From: JAJEAD01 sp965221555
Lineage (GTDB): Bacteria > Pseudomonadota > Gammaproteobacteria > HK1
Assembly (NCBI GenBank): GCA_965221555.1
Contig: OZ244895.1
Span: forward strand, 3,720,001 to 3,784,000
Direction: 5' to 3'
Length of the DNA: 64,000 nt
The translations under genes and the position numbers were made by a program. The notes beneath the pieces were generated by a model, which ran no database searches, was not told the DNA's origin, and saw only the letters and a program-made list of their open reading frames with translations. The stretch's first letter is position 1, and the number at the start of each line of letters is the position of its first letter. Of this stretch, positions 17,295-25,938 are shown piece by piece.

Positions 17295-18833
17295 TTGAGC
17301 CAGCCCGCCGACTCGAAGAAAGGATGCGATCGCGTGAGACCGGACCTCGCGGCGGTGCTCGCAGCGAAGGCGGACACCCTGGACGAGGCGCGCCCGGAAG
17401 CGCTCGCCAAGCGGGCCCGAACTGGGCACTGGACGGCGCGCCAGAACATCTCCGCCCTCCTCGACCCCGGCACCTTCCAGGAGTACGGGCAGCTCGCCAA
17501 GCCGGCCTTCAAGCAGCGCGAAGGGGCATCGGACGGACTCGTCGCCGGAATCGGCATGGTTGACGGCGAGCGGGTCGCGGTCGCCGCCTACGACTACACG
17601 GTGCACGCGGGAACGCAGTCCATCATCAACCACGCCAAGGCGGATCGTCTGCTCAACGTGGTGCACCGTCTGCGCCTTCCGCTCGTGTTCTGGACCGAGG
17701 GAGGCGGCTGGCGCCCGCACGAAACCAACGTCGACGCGCGCTCCTACGAAGAGACCTTCGTGATGATGGCGAAGCTCTCCGGGCATGCCCCCACCGTGGG
17801 CATCGTGGCGGGACGCTGCTTCGCAGGCAACGCCAACATCGCGGGCCTTTGCGACGTGATCATCGCTACCCGCAAGGCGTCGCTCGGGATGGCCGGACCG
17901 CCGCTGGTGGAGGCCGCCCTCGGGCTGAAGCTCACTCCCGAGGAGCTCGGCCCCGCCTCGCTGCACGAGTCGTGCGGGGCGATCGACCTCCTAGTCGACG
18001 ACGAAGCGCAAGCCGCCGAGACCGCCGCCCGTTACCTGTCCTATTTCCGCGGGAAGCACAGTCCCGGAGAGGTTCCCGACACGCGCGCCCTGCGAGACGT
18101 GGTGCCCGAGAACCGGCGCCGCGCCTACGACGTGCGGCGCGTGATCGAGGGGATTGCCGACACCGGCTCGATGCTCGAGCTTCGCCCGCGCTTCGGCCGC
18201 GCCGCGGTCACCGCGCTCGTCAAGGTCGACGGCCAGCCGATGGGGGTACTCGCCAACCAGCCCATGTACCTCGGCGGCGCGATGGACAGCCCCGCCTGCG
18301 ACAAGCTGGCGCGTTTCATCTCCCTCTGCGACGCCTACGACGTGCCGATGCTCTATCTCTGCGATACCCCCGGCCTGATGGCCGGCCCGGAATCCGAGGC
18401 GACCGCGCTGGTGCGCCACAGCTCGCGCATTCTCACCGCGGCCGCCAACTGCACTACCCCCTTCGTCACCGTGACCCTGCGCAAGGCCTACGGGCTCGGC
18501 TTCTACATGATGGGCTCGCTGCCCCTGCACCCGAGCCTCTACGTTGGCTGGCCCACGGTGGAGTTCGGCGCGATGGGCTTCGAGGGCGCGGCCAAGATCG
18601 TCCACCGGCACGAGCTCGCGGCGATCGAGGACCCCGCCGAGCGCCGGGCGCGCGAGATCGAGATCGCGGATGGCATGCGGCGCAACAACACTGCGATGGC
18701 GCGCGCGGAACGCTTCGAGTTCGACGACGTCATCGACCCCGCCGACACCCGCGACGTGATCATCAAGTTCCTGAACAGCCTTCCGCCCCCCGCCGCGCGC
18801 AGCACGCGCAAACACACCATAGACAACTGGTGA
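17295..18833 (+). CDS. Acyl-CoA carboxylase, carboxyltransferase subunit
   Basis: 512 residues, the size of propionyl-/methylcrotonyl-CoA carboxylase beta-type subunits. The start is TTG at 17295 with a strong ggaggaat ribosome-binding site. Crotonase-fold halves are visible: ARQNISALLDPGTFQEYGQLA (family N-terminus), AGRCFAGNANIAGLCDVIIATR around 180, and in the C-terminal half FISLCDAYDVPMLYLCDTPGLMAGPESE and RKAYGLGFYMMG with the acyl-CoA oxyanion Gly-rich turns. It transfers carboxyl from biotin to an acyl-CoA; the acyl group cannot be fixed from sequence. The partner biotin carrier is probably the divergent 73-residue protein. It converges with the FAD/GcvT gene, stop codons 12 bp apart. 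Confidence 0.9.
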   Translation: MSQPADSKKGCDRVRPDLAAVLAAKADTLDEARPEALAKRARTGHWTARQNISALLDPGTFQEYGQLAKPAFKQREGASDGLVAGIGMVDGERVAVAAYDYTVHAGTQSIINHAKADRLLNVVHRLRLPLVFWTEGGGWRPHETNVDARSYEETFVMMAKLSGHAPTVGIVAGRCFAGNANIAGLCDVIIATRKASLGMAGPPLVEAALGLKLTPEELGPASLHESCGAIDLLVDDEAQAAETAARYLSYFRGKHSPGEVPDTRALRDVVPENRRRAYDVRRVIEGIADTGSMLELRPRFGRAAVTALVKVDGQPMGVLANQPMYLGGAMDSPACDKLARFISLCDAYDVPMLYLCDTPGLMAGPESEATALVRHSSRILTAAANCTTPFVTVTLRKAYGLGFYMMGSLPLHPSLYVGWPTVEFGAMGFEGAAKIVHRHELAAIEDPAERRAREIEIADGMRRNNTAMARAERFEFDDVIDPADTRDVIIKFLNSLPPPAARSTRKHTIDNW

Positions 18834-18845
18834 GGCAGGGCGGCC

Positions 18846-21272
18846 TCAGGCGCGCAGCGTGGTTCCCGCCGGGTCGAAGGGACTGTTCTCGATGACGCGC
18901 ACCTCGCGCTCCACGCCGACGATGTGGGCGCGCAACGTTTCCCCGGGCCGGGCATGCTCCACATCGACGAGTGCCATCGCGAGGCTCTTGCCGACGTGGT
19001 GGCCGTAGCCGCCGGAGGTGACGAAGCCCACCCGCCGCCCGTCCTTCCAGACCGGCTCGTAGCCGGACGCATCGGCGTCCCCGGCGTCCACTTCCAGGGT
19101 AACGAGGCGCTGCGGGGCGGTGTTCTTCTCGCGCTCGGCCAGCGCAGCCTCCCGTCCCGTGAAGTCGTCCTTCCCCCACGCGATCCAGCGATCGAGCCCG
19201 GTCATGCCGGGGGTGTAGGCCTGGGTGTACTCCGCGCTCCAGACCCCGAAGCTCTTCTCCAGGCGCAGCGCGTTCATCGCGTAGAAGCCGAACTCCCGAA
19301 CCCCGAGCGAGGCGCCCGCCTCCAACAGCGACTCGCGCAGCGTGATGTGTTCGGCCGCGGTGCAGTTGATCTCGTAGCCGAGCCCACCCGTCACCGAGAG
19401 CCGCGCCACCTTGGCCCGCAGCAGGCCCACATCGAGGCTCGTGCAGCCCATGAAGGGTAGCGCCTCGTTGGAGATGTCCTGATGGGTGAGCCGTGCGAGG
19501 AGTTCGCGGGAGCGCGGTCCGGCGACGGCGAAGCCCACCGTCGCATCGGAGATGTCGCGCACCTGGACTTCGCGCGCTCCGAGCGCCGCGATCCGGTGCT
19601 CGAACCAGCGCATGTGCCATTGGCGCAGGTAGTACGAGCCCATGATCCACCAGGTGCCGTCACCCCAGTTGAGGATGGTGAGGTCGCCCTTGAGCCGGCC
19701 ATCGGGCGCGAGCATGGGAGCGAGCCGCGCGCGCCCCGGGGCGGGCAGGCGGGAAGCCATCACGCGGTCGAGCCATGCCTCGGCCCCGGCGCCGCTCACC
19801 TCGAAGCGGGAGAAGGCGGAGATGTCGATGAGGCCCACCCCTTCGCGCACCGCCTCGCACTCCTCCGCGACGATGGGAAATGCGTTGGAGCGCTTCAGCG
19901 TCGGAGTCTCCTCGAAGCCGGGCGGGGCGAAGAGAAGCGGCGTCTCCAGGCCCCAGATGCTGCCCCAGAGGCAGCCCGACGCGCTCATGCCGTCGTAGGC
20001 GGGCGATTTTCGCAGCGGCCGTCCCGCCGGCAGCTGCTCGTTCGGGTAAGTCATCACGAAGCGCCGGGAGTAGAACTGTCCGGTCGTTTGCCGGATGTAC
20101 TCGCGGTTCGCGGTGAAGGGGCCGTAGCGGGCGATGTCGAGCGGCCACACGTCCGCCTCCGCCTCCCCGTGGATCATCCACTCCGCGAGCGACTTGCCGA
20201 CTCCGCCGCCCTGGAGGAAGCCGGCCATGACCCCGCAGGCGAGCCAGTAGTTGCGCAGGCCCGATACCGGTCCGACGAGCGGGTTTCCGTCGGGGGAGAA
20301 GGTGAAGGCTCCGTTCACCCAGCGCTTGACTCCGACCCGCTGCAACACCGGAAAACGGGTGTAGGCCATCTGGAGCTCGTCCGCGATGCGGTCGATCTCC
20401 TCCGGAATGAGGTCCATGCCGTAGTCCCAGGGCGCGCCGTCGATGTTCCAGTGGCGATGATTGATCTCGTAGATCCCGACCAGCACGCCATGCTGGTCCT
20501 GGCGCATGTAGGTGAATCCCTCCAGGTCCACCGTCATCGGCACCTCGGAATCGCGCGCCGCGATCTCGGGAATGGACTCCGTTATCAGATAGTGGTGCTG
20601 GAGCGGCGAGAGGGGGAGCTCCAGGCCGACCATGCGCCCGTTCTGCTTCGCCCACAGGCCGCCCGCGTTGACGACGTGCTCCGCGTGGACGTTGCCCTGC
20701 TCGGTCACCACGTCCCAGCTCCCGTCGGGACGCTGGCGCAGTTCCTCGACCTTGTTGTTCTCCACGACATCGGCGCCGTGCTTGCGGGCGGCGAGGGCGT
20801 AGGCGCGCACGGTTCCGGTGGTGTCGACGTAGCCTTCGCGGTCCGCCCAGAGGCCGCCGATGACGCCGCTCACGTCCATGATCGGGCAGCGCTCCCGGAT
20901 CTCCTCCGGCGTCATCAGGTAGCAGTCCTCGATGCCGATGGTCTGGAAGATGCGGTACGTGGACTGGAGCCACTCCCAGCGCGCGGGAGCGGAGGCCACC
21001 GTTATCCCTCCCGTCATGTGCAGACCGATGTCCTGGCCCGACTCGCGCTCGATCTCGGAGAGGAGATCGATGGTGTAGGCCTGCAGCGCCGCCATGTTCG
21101 GATCCGCATTGAGCGCGTGCACTCCGCCCGCGGCGTGCCAGGACGAGCCGGCCGCGAGCACCGAACGCTCCATAAGCGCGACATCGCTCCACCCGAACTT
21201 GGCGAGGTGATAGAGCACCGACGCGCCCACCACGCCGCCCCCGATGACCACGACCCGGTACTGAGACTTCAC
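18846..21272 (-). CDS. FAD-dependent dehydrogenase with C-terminal GcvT/folate domain (dimethylglycine/sarcosine dehydrogenase type)
   Basis: 808 residues from GTG at 21272, chosen because gaggagg lies 5 nt upstream. The N-terminal DAO domain starts with the FAD-binding VVVIGGGVVGASVLYHL; H46 in SSWHAAGG aligns with the His that covalently holds FAD in mammalian dimethylglycine and sarcosine dehydrogenases. The NPLVGPVSGLRNYWLACG motif closes the DAO half. From about residue 420 there is an FAO_M-like linker, then a GcvT-type aminomethyl-folate domain (GLIDISAFSRFEVSGAGAE, the C-terminal YGHHVGKSLAMALV). Such enzymes oxidatively demethylate N-methylglycines with tetrahydrofolate as one-carbon acceptor. 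The exact substrate is undetermined. Confidence 0.88.
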   Translation of the reverse strand: MKSQYRVVVIGGGVVGASVLYHLAKFGWSDVALMERSVLAAGSSWHAAGGVHALNADPNMAALQAYTIDLLSEIERESGQDIGLHMTGGITVASAPARWEWLQSTYRIFQTIGIEDCYLMTPEEIRERCPIMDVSGVIGGLWADREGYVDTTGTVRAYALAARKHGADVVENNKVEELRQRPDGSWDVVTEQGNVHAEHVVNAGGLWAKQNGRMVGLELPLSPLQHHYLITESIPEIAARDSEVPMTVDLEGFTYMRQDQHGVLVGIYEINHRHWNIDGAPWDYGMDLIPEEIDRIADELQMAYTRFPVLQRVGVKRWVNGAFTFSPDGNPLVGPVSGLRNYWLACGVMAGFLQGGGVGKSLAEWMIHGEAEADVWPLDIARYGPFTANREYIRQTTGQFYSRRFVMTYPNEQLPAGRPLRKSPAYDGMSASGCLWGSIWGLETPLLFAPPGFEETPTLKRSNAFPIVAEECEAVREGVGLIDISAFSRFEVSGAGAEAWLDRVMASRLPAPGRARLAPMLAPDGRLKGDLTILNWGDGTWWIMGSYYLRQWHMRWFEHRIAALGAREVQVRDISDATVGFAVAGPRSRELLARLTHQDISNEALPFMGCTSLDVGLLRAKVARLSVTGGLGYEINCTAAEHITLRESLLEAGASLGVREFGFYAMNALRLEKSFGVWSAEYTQAYTPGMTGLDRWIAWGKDDFTGREAALAEREKNTAPQRLVTLEVDAGDADASGYEPVWKDGRRVGFVTSGGYGHHVGKSLAMALVDVEHARPGETLRAHIVGVEREVRVIENSPFDPAGTTLRA

Positions 21273-21410
21273 GGCAACCTCCTCTACGAACCCCGCGCGG
21301 GGCGGCATCGCGCCCCATCACGCGCAGGATAGCGCCGGTCGGGGCGGCGCGTCTTCCCGATCTCCAGGATCGGAGACTCAGCACAGGACGCTGCGCGGGC
21401 GCGCGATGAG

Positions 21411-21435
21411 CCGCCGTGTTTCACCGATCCTCGGA
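21411..21435. repeat. Possible end fragment of the inverted-repeat element
   Basis: The motif gtgtttcaccgatcctcgga matches the tttcaccgatt core of the terminal repeat, but neither the CTAGCCCG edge nor the interior is present. It could be chance or a highly decayed remnant. Confidence 0.25.
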
Positions 21436-21564
21436 TGCGCAGGTGTGCCACGGAACCCGCCGACTCGATTCCACTGCCGTCGCGAACCCTGCCGGAGTCG
21501 GCGCGGCCCCGCCCGCGCCGGGGTATACAATCCGAAGCCGATGGCGATCCGCGAGAGCGCATCC

Positions 21565-21990
21565 ATGTCGTTCAACGTCTATCTCACCTTCGACGGCGAG
21601 TGCCGGGAGGCCTTCGAGTTCTACCGCTCGGTGTTCGGCGGGGAGTTCTCCGCCTTCATGACTTTCGGTGAGGGCCCGTCCGACATGGGGGTGCCGGAGG
21701 CGGAGCGGAACCGGGTCATGCACGTCTCCCTGCCCATTGGATCCTCGGTGCTGATGGGCAGCGACTCCTGCTCGGCCTTCGGTCCGCCGCCGGTGGCCGG
21801 GACCAACTTCGAGATCTCCCTGATCGGCGAGAGCAAAGAGCACTGCGACGAGGTGTTCGCCCGCTTGTCGGAGGGGGGAAGGGTCAAGTTCCCGATGCAG
21901 AAGACTTTCTGGGGCGCTTACTTCGGCAAGTGGAGCGACCGCTTCGGCATCGGCTGGATGATCAACTACAGCATCCCGGAGAAATCGTGA
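21565..21990 (+). CDS. VOC (glyoxalase/PhnB-like) family protein
   Basis: 141 residues from ATG 21565; an in-frame ATG at 21541 is the alternative, and the family N-terminus (MSFNVYLTFDGECREAFEFYRSVFGG) favours the later one. The FDGECREAFEFY and KFPMQKTFWGAYFGKWSDRFGIGWMINY segments are typical of the PhnB-like/DUF1428-type VOC proteins, which often carry 3-demethylubiquinone-type annotation. Metal-binding residues are poorly conserved in this subgroup and biochemical roles are mostly unknown. A TATACAAT box at 21524-21531 could be a -10 element, but no -35 is evident. The stop overlaps the GTG of the next gene (GTGA), indicating coupling. Confidence 0.8.
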   Translation: MSFNVYLTFDGECREAFEFYRSVFGGEFSAFMTFGEGPSDMGVPEAERNRVMHVSLPIGSSVLMGSDSCSAFGPPPVAGTNFEISLIGESKEHCDEVFARLSEGGRVKFPMQKTFWGAYFGKWSDRFGIGWMINYSIPEKS

Positions 21991-22850
21991 GCACCTTTCG
22001 CACGGAGCCCCTCCACCCGGACTTCGGGGCCGAAATCACGGGGGTAGACCTCACATCCCGCCTCTCGGAGTCGGAGGTGGAGGCGATCCGGGAGGCGATC
22101 GACACGTGGTCTCTGCTCTGCTTTCCGGATCAGGAGATGACCGACGAAGCGCATCTCGTCTTCACGCGCCGCCTCGGGGAGCCGGAGGCCGAGCACGTCA
22201 CCCTGGGCACGACCGGCAAGGTGGCGCACTTCGGCACCGTCGGCAACGTCACGGCCGACGGCAGCACCCGCGGTAACGCCCACCCCCATACCCACTACCA
22301 GACCGGCAACGAGATGTGGCACTCGGATTCCTCGTTCCGCCTCGTGCCTTCCTTCGTGTCCATCACTCACGCCTACGAAGTGCCGGGAGAGGCGGGGGGA
22401 ACGCAGTTCGTCAGCATGCGCAGCGCCTACGAGCGCCTGCCCGAGGGCCTGAAGACGACGATCGATCCCCTCCACGTGCTGCACGATTACGTGTTCTCGC
22501 GCAGCAGGGTCGCTCCGGTGGACCCCAACCACGCCGCCTCACTGCCCCCCGTGGTACACCGCCTCGTGCGCACGAATCCGGGAAACGGCCGCAAGGGCTA
22601 CTATGTCGGCTCCCATGCCCGCTCCATCGTGGGCTGGTCGGGGATCGAGAGTCGCCGCCTCATCGACGAACTGCTTCAACGCGCCACCCGACCAGAGGAC
22701 GTCTACACCCACCAATGGCGGGCCGGCGACACCGTGATCTGGGACAACCGCTGCCTCCTGCACCGGGGCACCGGCTACGACGCCGACCGATGGCGGCGCC
22801 GGATGCGCCAGACCCGGGTCGCGGGTAACGGACCGACCCTCGAGGAGTGA
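21987..22850 (+). CDS. TauD/TfdA-family 2-oxoglutarate/Fe(II) dioxygenase
   Basis: 287 residues from GTG at 21987 (GTGA overlap with the VOC gene; ggagaa leader). The N-terminus FRTEPLHPDFGAEITGVDLTS is the TauD/TfdA hallmark. The iron facial triad is H112-x-D114 (MWHSDSSF) and the distal His in CLLHRGTGYD; the Arg in RRMRQTR probably binds the 2-oxoglutarate carboxylate. Members hydroxylate taurine, other sulfonates, phenoxyacetates, carnitine-type compounds and more. Substrate not assignable. It lies next to the demethylating flavoprotein and just before the AT-richer cassette at 23.1 kb. Confidence 0.88.
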   Translation: MSTFRTEPLHPDFGAEITGVDLTSRLSESEVEAIREAIDTWSLLCFPDQEMTDEAHLVFTRRLGEPEAEHVTLGTTGKVAHFGTVGNVTADGSTRGNAHPHTHYQTGNEMWHSDSSFRLVPSFVSITHAYEVPGEAGGTQFVSMRSAYERLPEGLKTTIDPLHVLHDYVFSRSRVAPVDPNHAASLPPVVHRLVRTNPGNGRKGYYVGSHARSIVGWSGIESRRLIDELLQRATRPEDVYTHQWRAGDTVIWDNRCLLHRGTGYDADRWRRRMRQTRVAGNGPTLEE

Positions 22851-23127
22851 TGCGAGACTTCCCGACTCAAGCGCGCCTTCACACCTGCCAACGGCATTCC
22901 GGCTCGGGAGCGAACTCTCGGATGCGTGGGAACGGCGTGGTCAGGGTCGCGATCGATGCGCGGATCAAGCTCTCGACTCGCAATGCCTCAGAGTGGTTGG
23001 GTAGTGTGCCCCCGAGCAACTCTTCGGCCTGCGGACAGAGCCAGGTAGTCGCTCCCTGTTCCGGCAGGCGCTACCCCGTCAAGGATTCAGGGAAAGCCGA
23101 AAAGACGGCGCATCGGGCGACCCTGAC

Positions 23128-25926
23128 ATGACCTTCAAACGCCGTGACCACTCCATCTGGCATCGGGAAGTACCCGGTGCACGGTGGTTCAAAGCGGATT
23201 TGCATATCCACACGATAGACGACTTCGCGGGTGGGCGGGCGCGACTACCAGCCGACGTTAGCGGCCCGCCCGAGTCCACGAAAACGATCGCGGCTTACGC
23301 CCGGCGCTTCCTCCAGTGTGCGATCAAGAGGCAAGTGCAAGTTCTGGGAATCACCCCCCATTCACCCCGAGTCGGCGACGGCCCCGAGACGAGTGCGGTT
23401 TGGCGCATAGTCGAGGAGTGGAATTCCGGGGTCGACGACGACAACACCCCCTTCCGGGAAAAGATCTATGCCGTGTTTCCCGGATTCGAGCCATCGCTGA
23501 TGCAGGGCAAGAGCGGGCTTCACTTACTCTTCCTGTTCGACCCCGAAATCGGAAGGGAACGCTATCTCAAAGCCTTCGATCTCGTCATGGGTGGGGTGTC
23601 GCCCTGGCAAAGAAACGAGCTTCAGTTATCCACTAAAGATGCCGACGCGGCGTTCCACGAGCTTCACGAATTCCACGCCCGTGAATGTGCACAGACCGAG
23701 CATGATGGTCTCTCGTGGAACTACCTAGTGCTTGCCCCGCATATAGAGAACCAGAAAGGCCTGCTCGGAGCGCAAAAGGCTCAAGTCCTTCAGTGCTTCC
23801 AGCACGGGGAAGTGGCCGGCCTGGAGCTCGGCGACGATAAATTGCCAGAGGACACGGTAAAGAATCGTCCGTGGCTGGAGAAGGGCATGACCGAGCACCA
23901 CCAGGCGTTCTTCCATTCCAGCGACGCCTACTCGGCGGAGGACATAGGCAAGCGCTACATATGGCTCAAGCTCGCTCGCCCCCGGATAGAGGCCCTGCGC
24001 CAGGCGTTCATCGCCAGTGACTCGCGAATGCGTATCGCATTTGAACATTACATGGACGGCGCGCTGATCGAGATTTCGAACCCGCCCGATGTCACAGTGA
24101 ACAAGCAACCCTGGCTAAGGTCAGTCACGGTCAAGGGGCACGCTTCGTTTTTCGGAGGCGGGGAAGGCAACGAAGAAAGTCGCTTTGATTTCAGCCCGGA
24201 TCTCACCTGCATCATCGGTGGCAGCATGACCGGCAAGAGCACTTTTCTGGATGGCTTGCGCGTACACATCGCTGCCCCCATGCCCCAGGACCAGGGTCTC
24301 AAGGCTCAGGTTGAAGCGCGGGGCCGGCAACGCTTCCTCGTCGGTTCGCCCGAGATCACTCTCGAGTGCCCTGGTCAGGACCCAAGCGCGTCACTGCACG
24401 ATAGGTGGCCAGCCATTTTCCACGCCCAATCCGAACTGCAGCGTCTCGCCGAGGAACCGGAAGCAGTCGAAGACATCCTTGCAAGACTGGTCGCATCCGA
24501 GACGCGCGAAATCCAGACGCGAGAGGAGAGCACGAGCGCCCTGAATCGAGAGCTGCAACGGCTGGTCGAACGCCTTGCGAAGCTCGATGAGAGCCTTGCC
24601 GACGCCGAACAGGCATTCGAGCGTGCTCGAAAAGCGGCCAAGGATCTCGACGACTTCGCGGATGCCGGCATCCAGGACCTTCACCGTGCATCCCGGGACC
24701 TTCGAAGCTGGCAGGGCGCCGTGGAGGCGGGCAAGGAGCTGAGAGCAAGACTTGATCTTGTGCTGCAATCCGCGGAGCACCGCGATGTGCCCGAACTCAA
24801 TGACGACTTGGCCGAGGTTCTGCGAGCCGGCGCATCAAGCAAGTCTCCGGACGAGGTCCGTCGTCTCGCAGACGAGCAGTGTGAACTTGACACGAAGTGG
24901 ACGAGAGTCATCTGCCACCTTCGTTCCGCGACGGACGATTTGGCCGAGGCAAACGCCCTCACTACACTCATTACCTCTGCTCTGGAGTCGCGCGAACAGG
25001 GGGTTCGCATCGATGTCAATCGCAGACTCGCCGCTCGCGGCCTGGATGGGACGAGGATCAAGGAGTTCGAGGCACTGAGTCGCCGAGCGTCTCTACTCGC
25101 CAGCTACGAGGCAAACTTCAATCGTACACGCGAGGAGTTCCGCGCTGCGGAACGCTTTTTCTATACACGCCTCGCCGACCGGCAGAAGCTAATGGATCAG
25201 CAGCGGGCCGCATTCGATAGGGTGATTGATGCTATCCATGTACAGTTCGATGGACGGATAAGAGCCCATCGGATAGATCACGGGGATAGGGCGCCTCTCG
25301 ACAGTTTTCTCCGGGGGATGGCTCAGAAGGGCATTACGCGGTGGTGGAATGAGCTGTCGGAGCAGCATCGGCCCTCACCGCGGGAGCTGCGCGATGCGCT
25401 CGACTCCGGCCATTTGGCGGAAATCGGAATGAGCGAGGCGGTCAGGAAGACGTTCTGCGATGCGCTGAACCAGTCGAAACGACGTGAACTGGCCTCTATC
25501 CATTGTCGCGATCGCTATGTGCTGGAACTCAGGATGGATGACGGCAGCCATCGCCGATTGGACGATCTCTCCGGCGGCCAGCGGGTGAGCGTCCTGCTCT
25601 CCCTGCTGCTGGAGGCGAACGACAATCGACCTCTCGTGATCGACCAACCGGAGGACGAACTGGATAATCGCTTCCTGTTCGATACCGTCCTGCCAGCCCT
25701 GAAGCGCCTCAAGGGACGCCGTCAGATCATCGTCGCGACGCATGATGCCAACATCGTCGTCAACGGTGACGCCGACCAAGTGATCCAGCTGGAGGCAACC
25801 GCGAACCGGGGACGCATCGCGCGGACCGGAGCTATCGAGGAGCCCTCGGTGCGCGACGCTGTCGTGCGCACAGTGGACGGAGGTGACGAAGCGTTCCGTC
25901 TACGACGGCTGAAGTACGGCTTCTGA
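23128..25926 (+). CDS. PHP-domain protein with SMC/ABC-like ATPase (TrlF-like)
   Basis: 932 residues. Residues 20-300 look like a PHP phosphoesterase domain (DLHIHT with H26/H28, then GITPHSP and FHSSDAYS carrying further likely metal ligands). A P-loop GGSMTGKS (364-371) opens an SMC/ABC-type ATPase split by a long coiled-coil region (about 430-720). The C-terminal half has the signature LSGGQ (814-818), Walker B PLVIDQPEDELD and the H-loop ATHDAN. This architecture matches proteins annotated in databases as TrlF-family AAA-like ATPases, and resembles nuclease-coupled SMC-like ATPases of defence islands. A nuclease or phosphatase activity is inferred. The ribosome-binding site is weak. Base composition is more AT-rich than flanking genes, suggesting transfer. 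Confidence 0.82.
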   Translation: MTFKRRDHSIWHREVPGARWFKADLHIHTIDDFAGGRARLPADVSGPPESTKTIAAYARRFLQCAIKRQVQVLGITPHSPRVGDGPETSAVWRIVEEWNSGVDDDNTPFREKIYAVFPGFEPSLMQGKSGLHLLFLFDPEIGRERYLKAFDLVMGGVSPWQRNELQLSTKDADAAFHELHEFHARECAQTEHDGLSWNYLVLAPHIENQKGLLGAQKAQVLQCFQHGEVAGLELGDDKLPEDTVKNRPWLEKGMTEHHQAFFHSSDAYSAEDIGKRYIWLKLARPRIEALRQAFIASDSRMRIAFEHYMDGALIEISNPPDVTVNKQPWLRSVTVKGHASFFGGGEGNEESRFDFSPDLTCIIGGSMTGKSTFLDGLRVHIAAPMPQDQGLKAQVEARGRQRFLVGSPEITLECPGQDPSASLHDRWPAIFHAQSELQRLAEEPEAVEDILARLVASETREIQTREESTSALNRELQRLVERLAKLDESLADAEQAFERARKAAKDLDDFADAGIQDLHRASRDLRSWQGAVEAGKELRARLDLVLQSAEHRDVPELNDDLAEVLRAGASSKSPDEVRRLADEQCELDTKWTRVICHLRSATDDLAEANALTTLITSALESREQGVRIDVNRRLAARGLDGTRIKEFEALSRRASLLASYEANFNRTREEFRAAERFFYTRLADRQKLMDQQRAAFDRVIDAIHVQFDGRIRAHRIDHGDRAPLDSFLRGMAQKGITRWWNELSEQHRPSPRELRDALDSGHLAEIGMSEAVRKTFCDALNQSKRRELASIHCRDRYVLELRMDDGSHRRLDDLSGGQRVSVLLSLLLEANDNRPLVIDQPEDELDNRFLFDTVLPALKRLKGRRQIIVATHDANIVVNGDADQVIQLEATANRGRIARTGAIEEPSVRDAVVRTVDGGDEAFRLRRLKYGF

Positions 25927-25938
25927 CGGGAGACTGCC

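Noticed and set aside
19482..21332. Plus-strand open frame opposite the FAD/GcvT dehydrogenase
   Set aside because: No domain or start signal; the opposite strand encodes a well-recognised enzyme.
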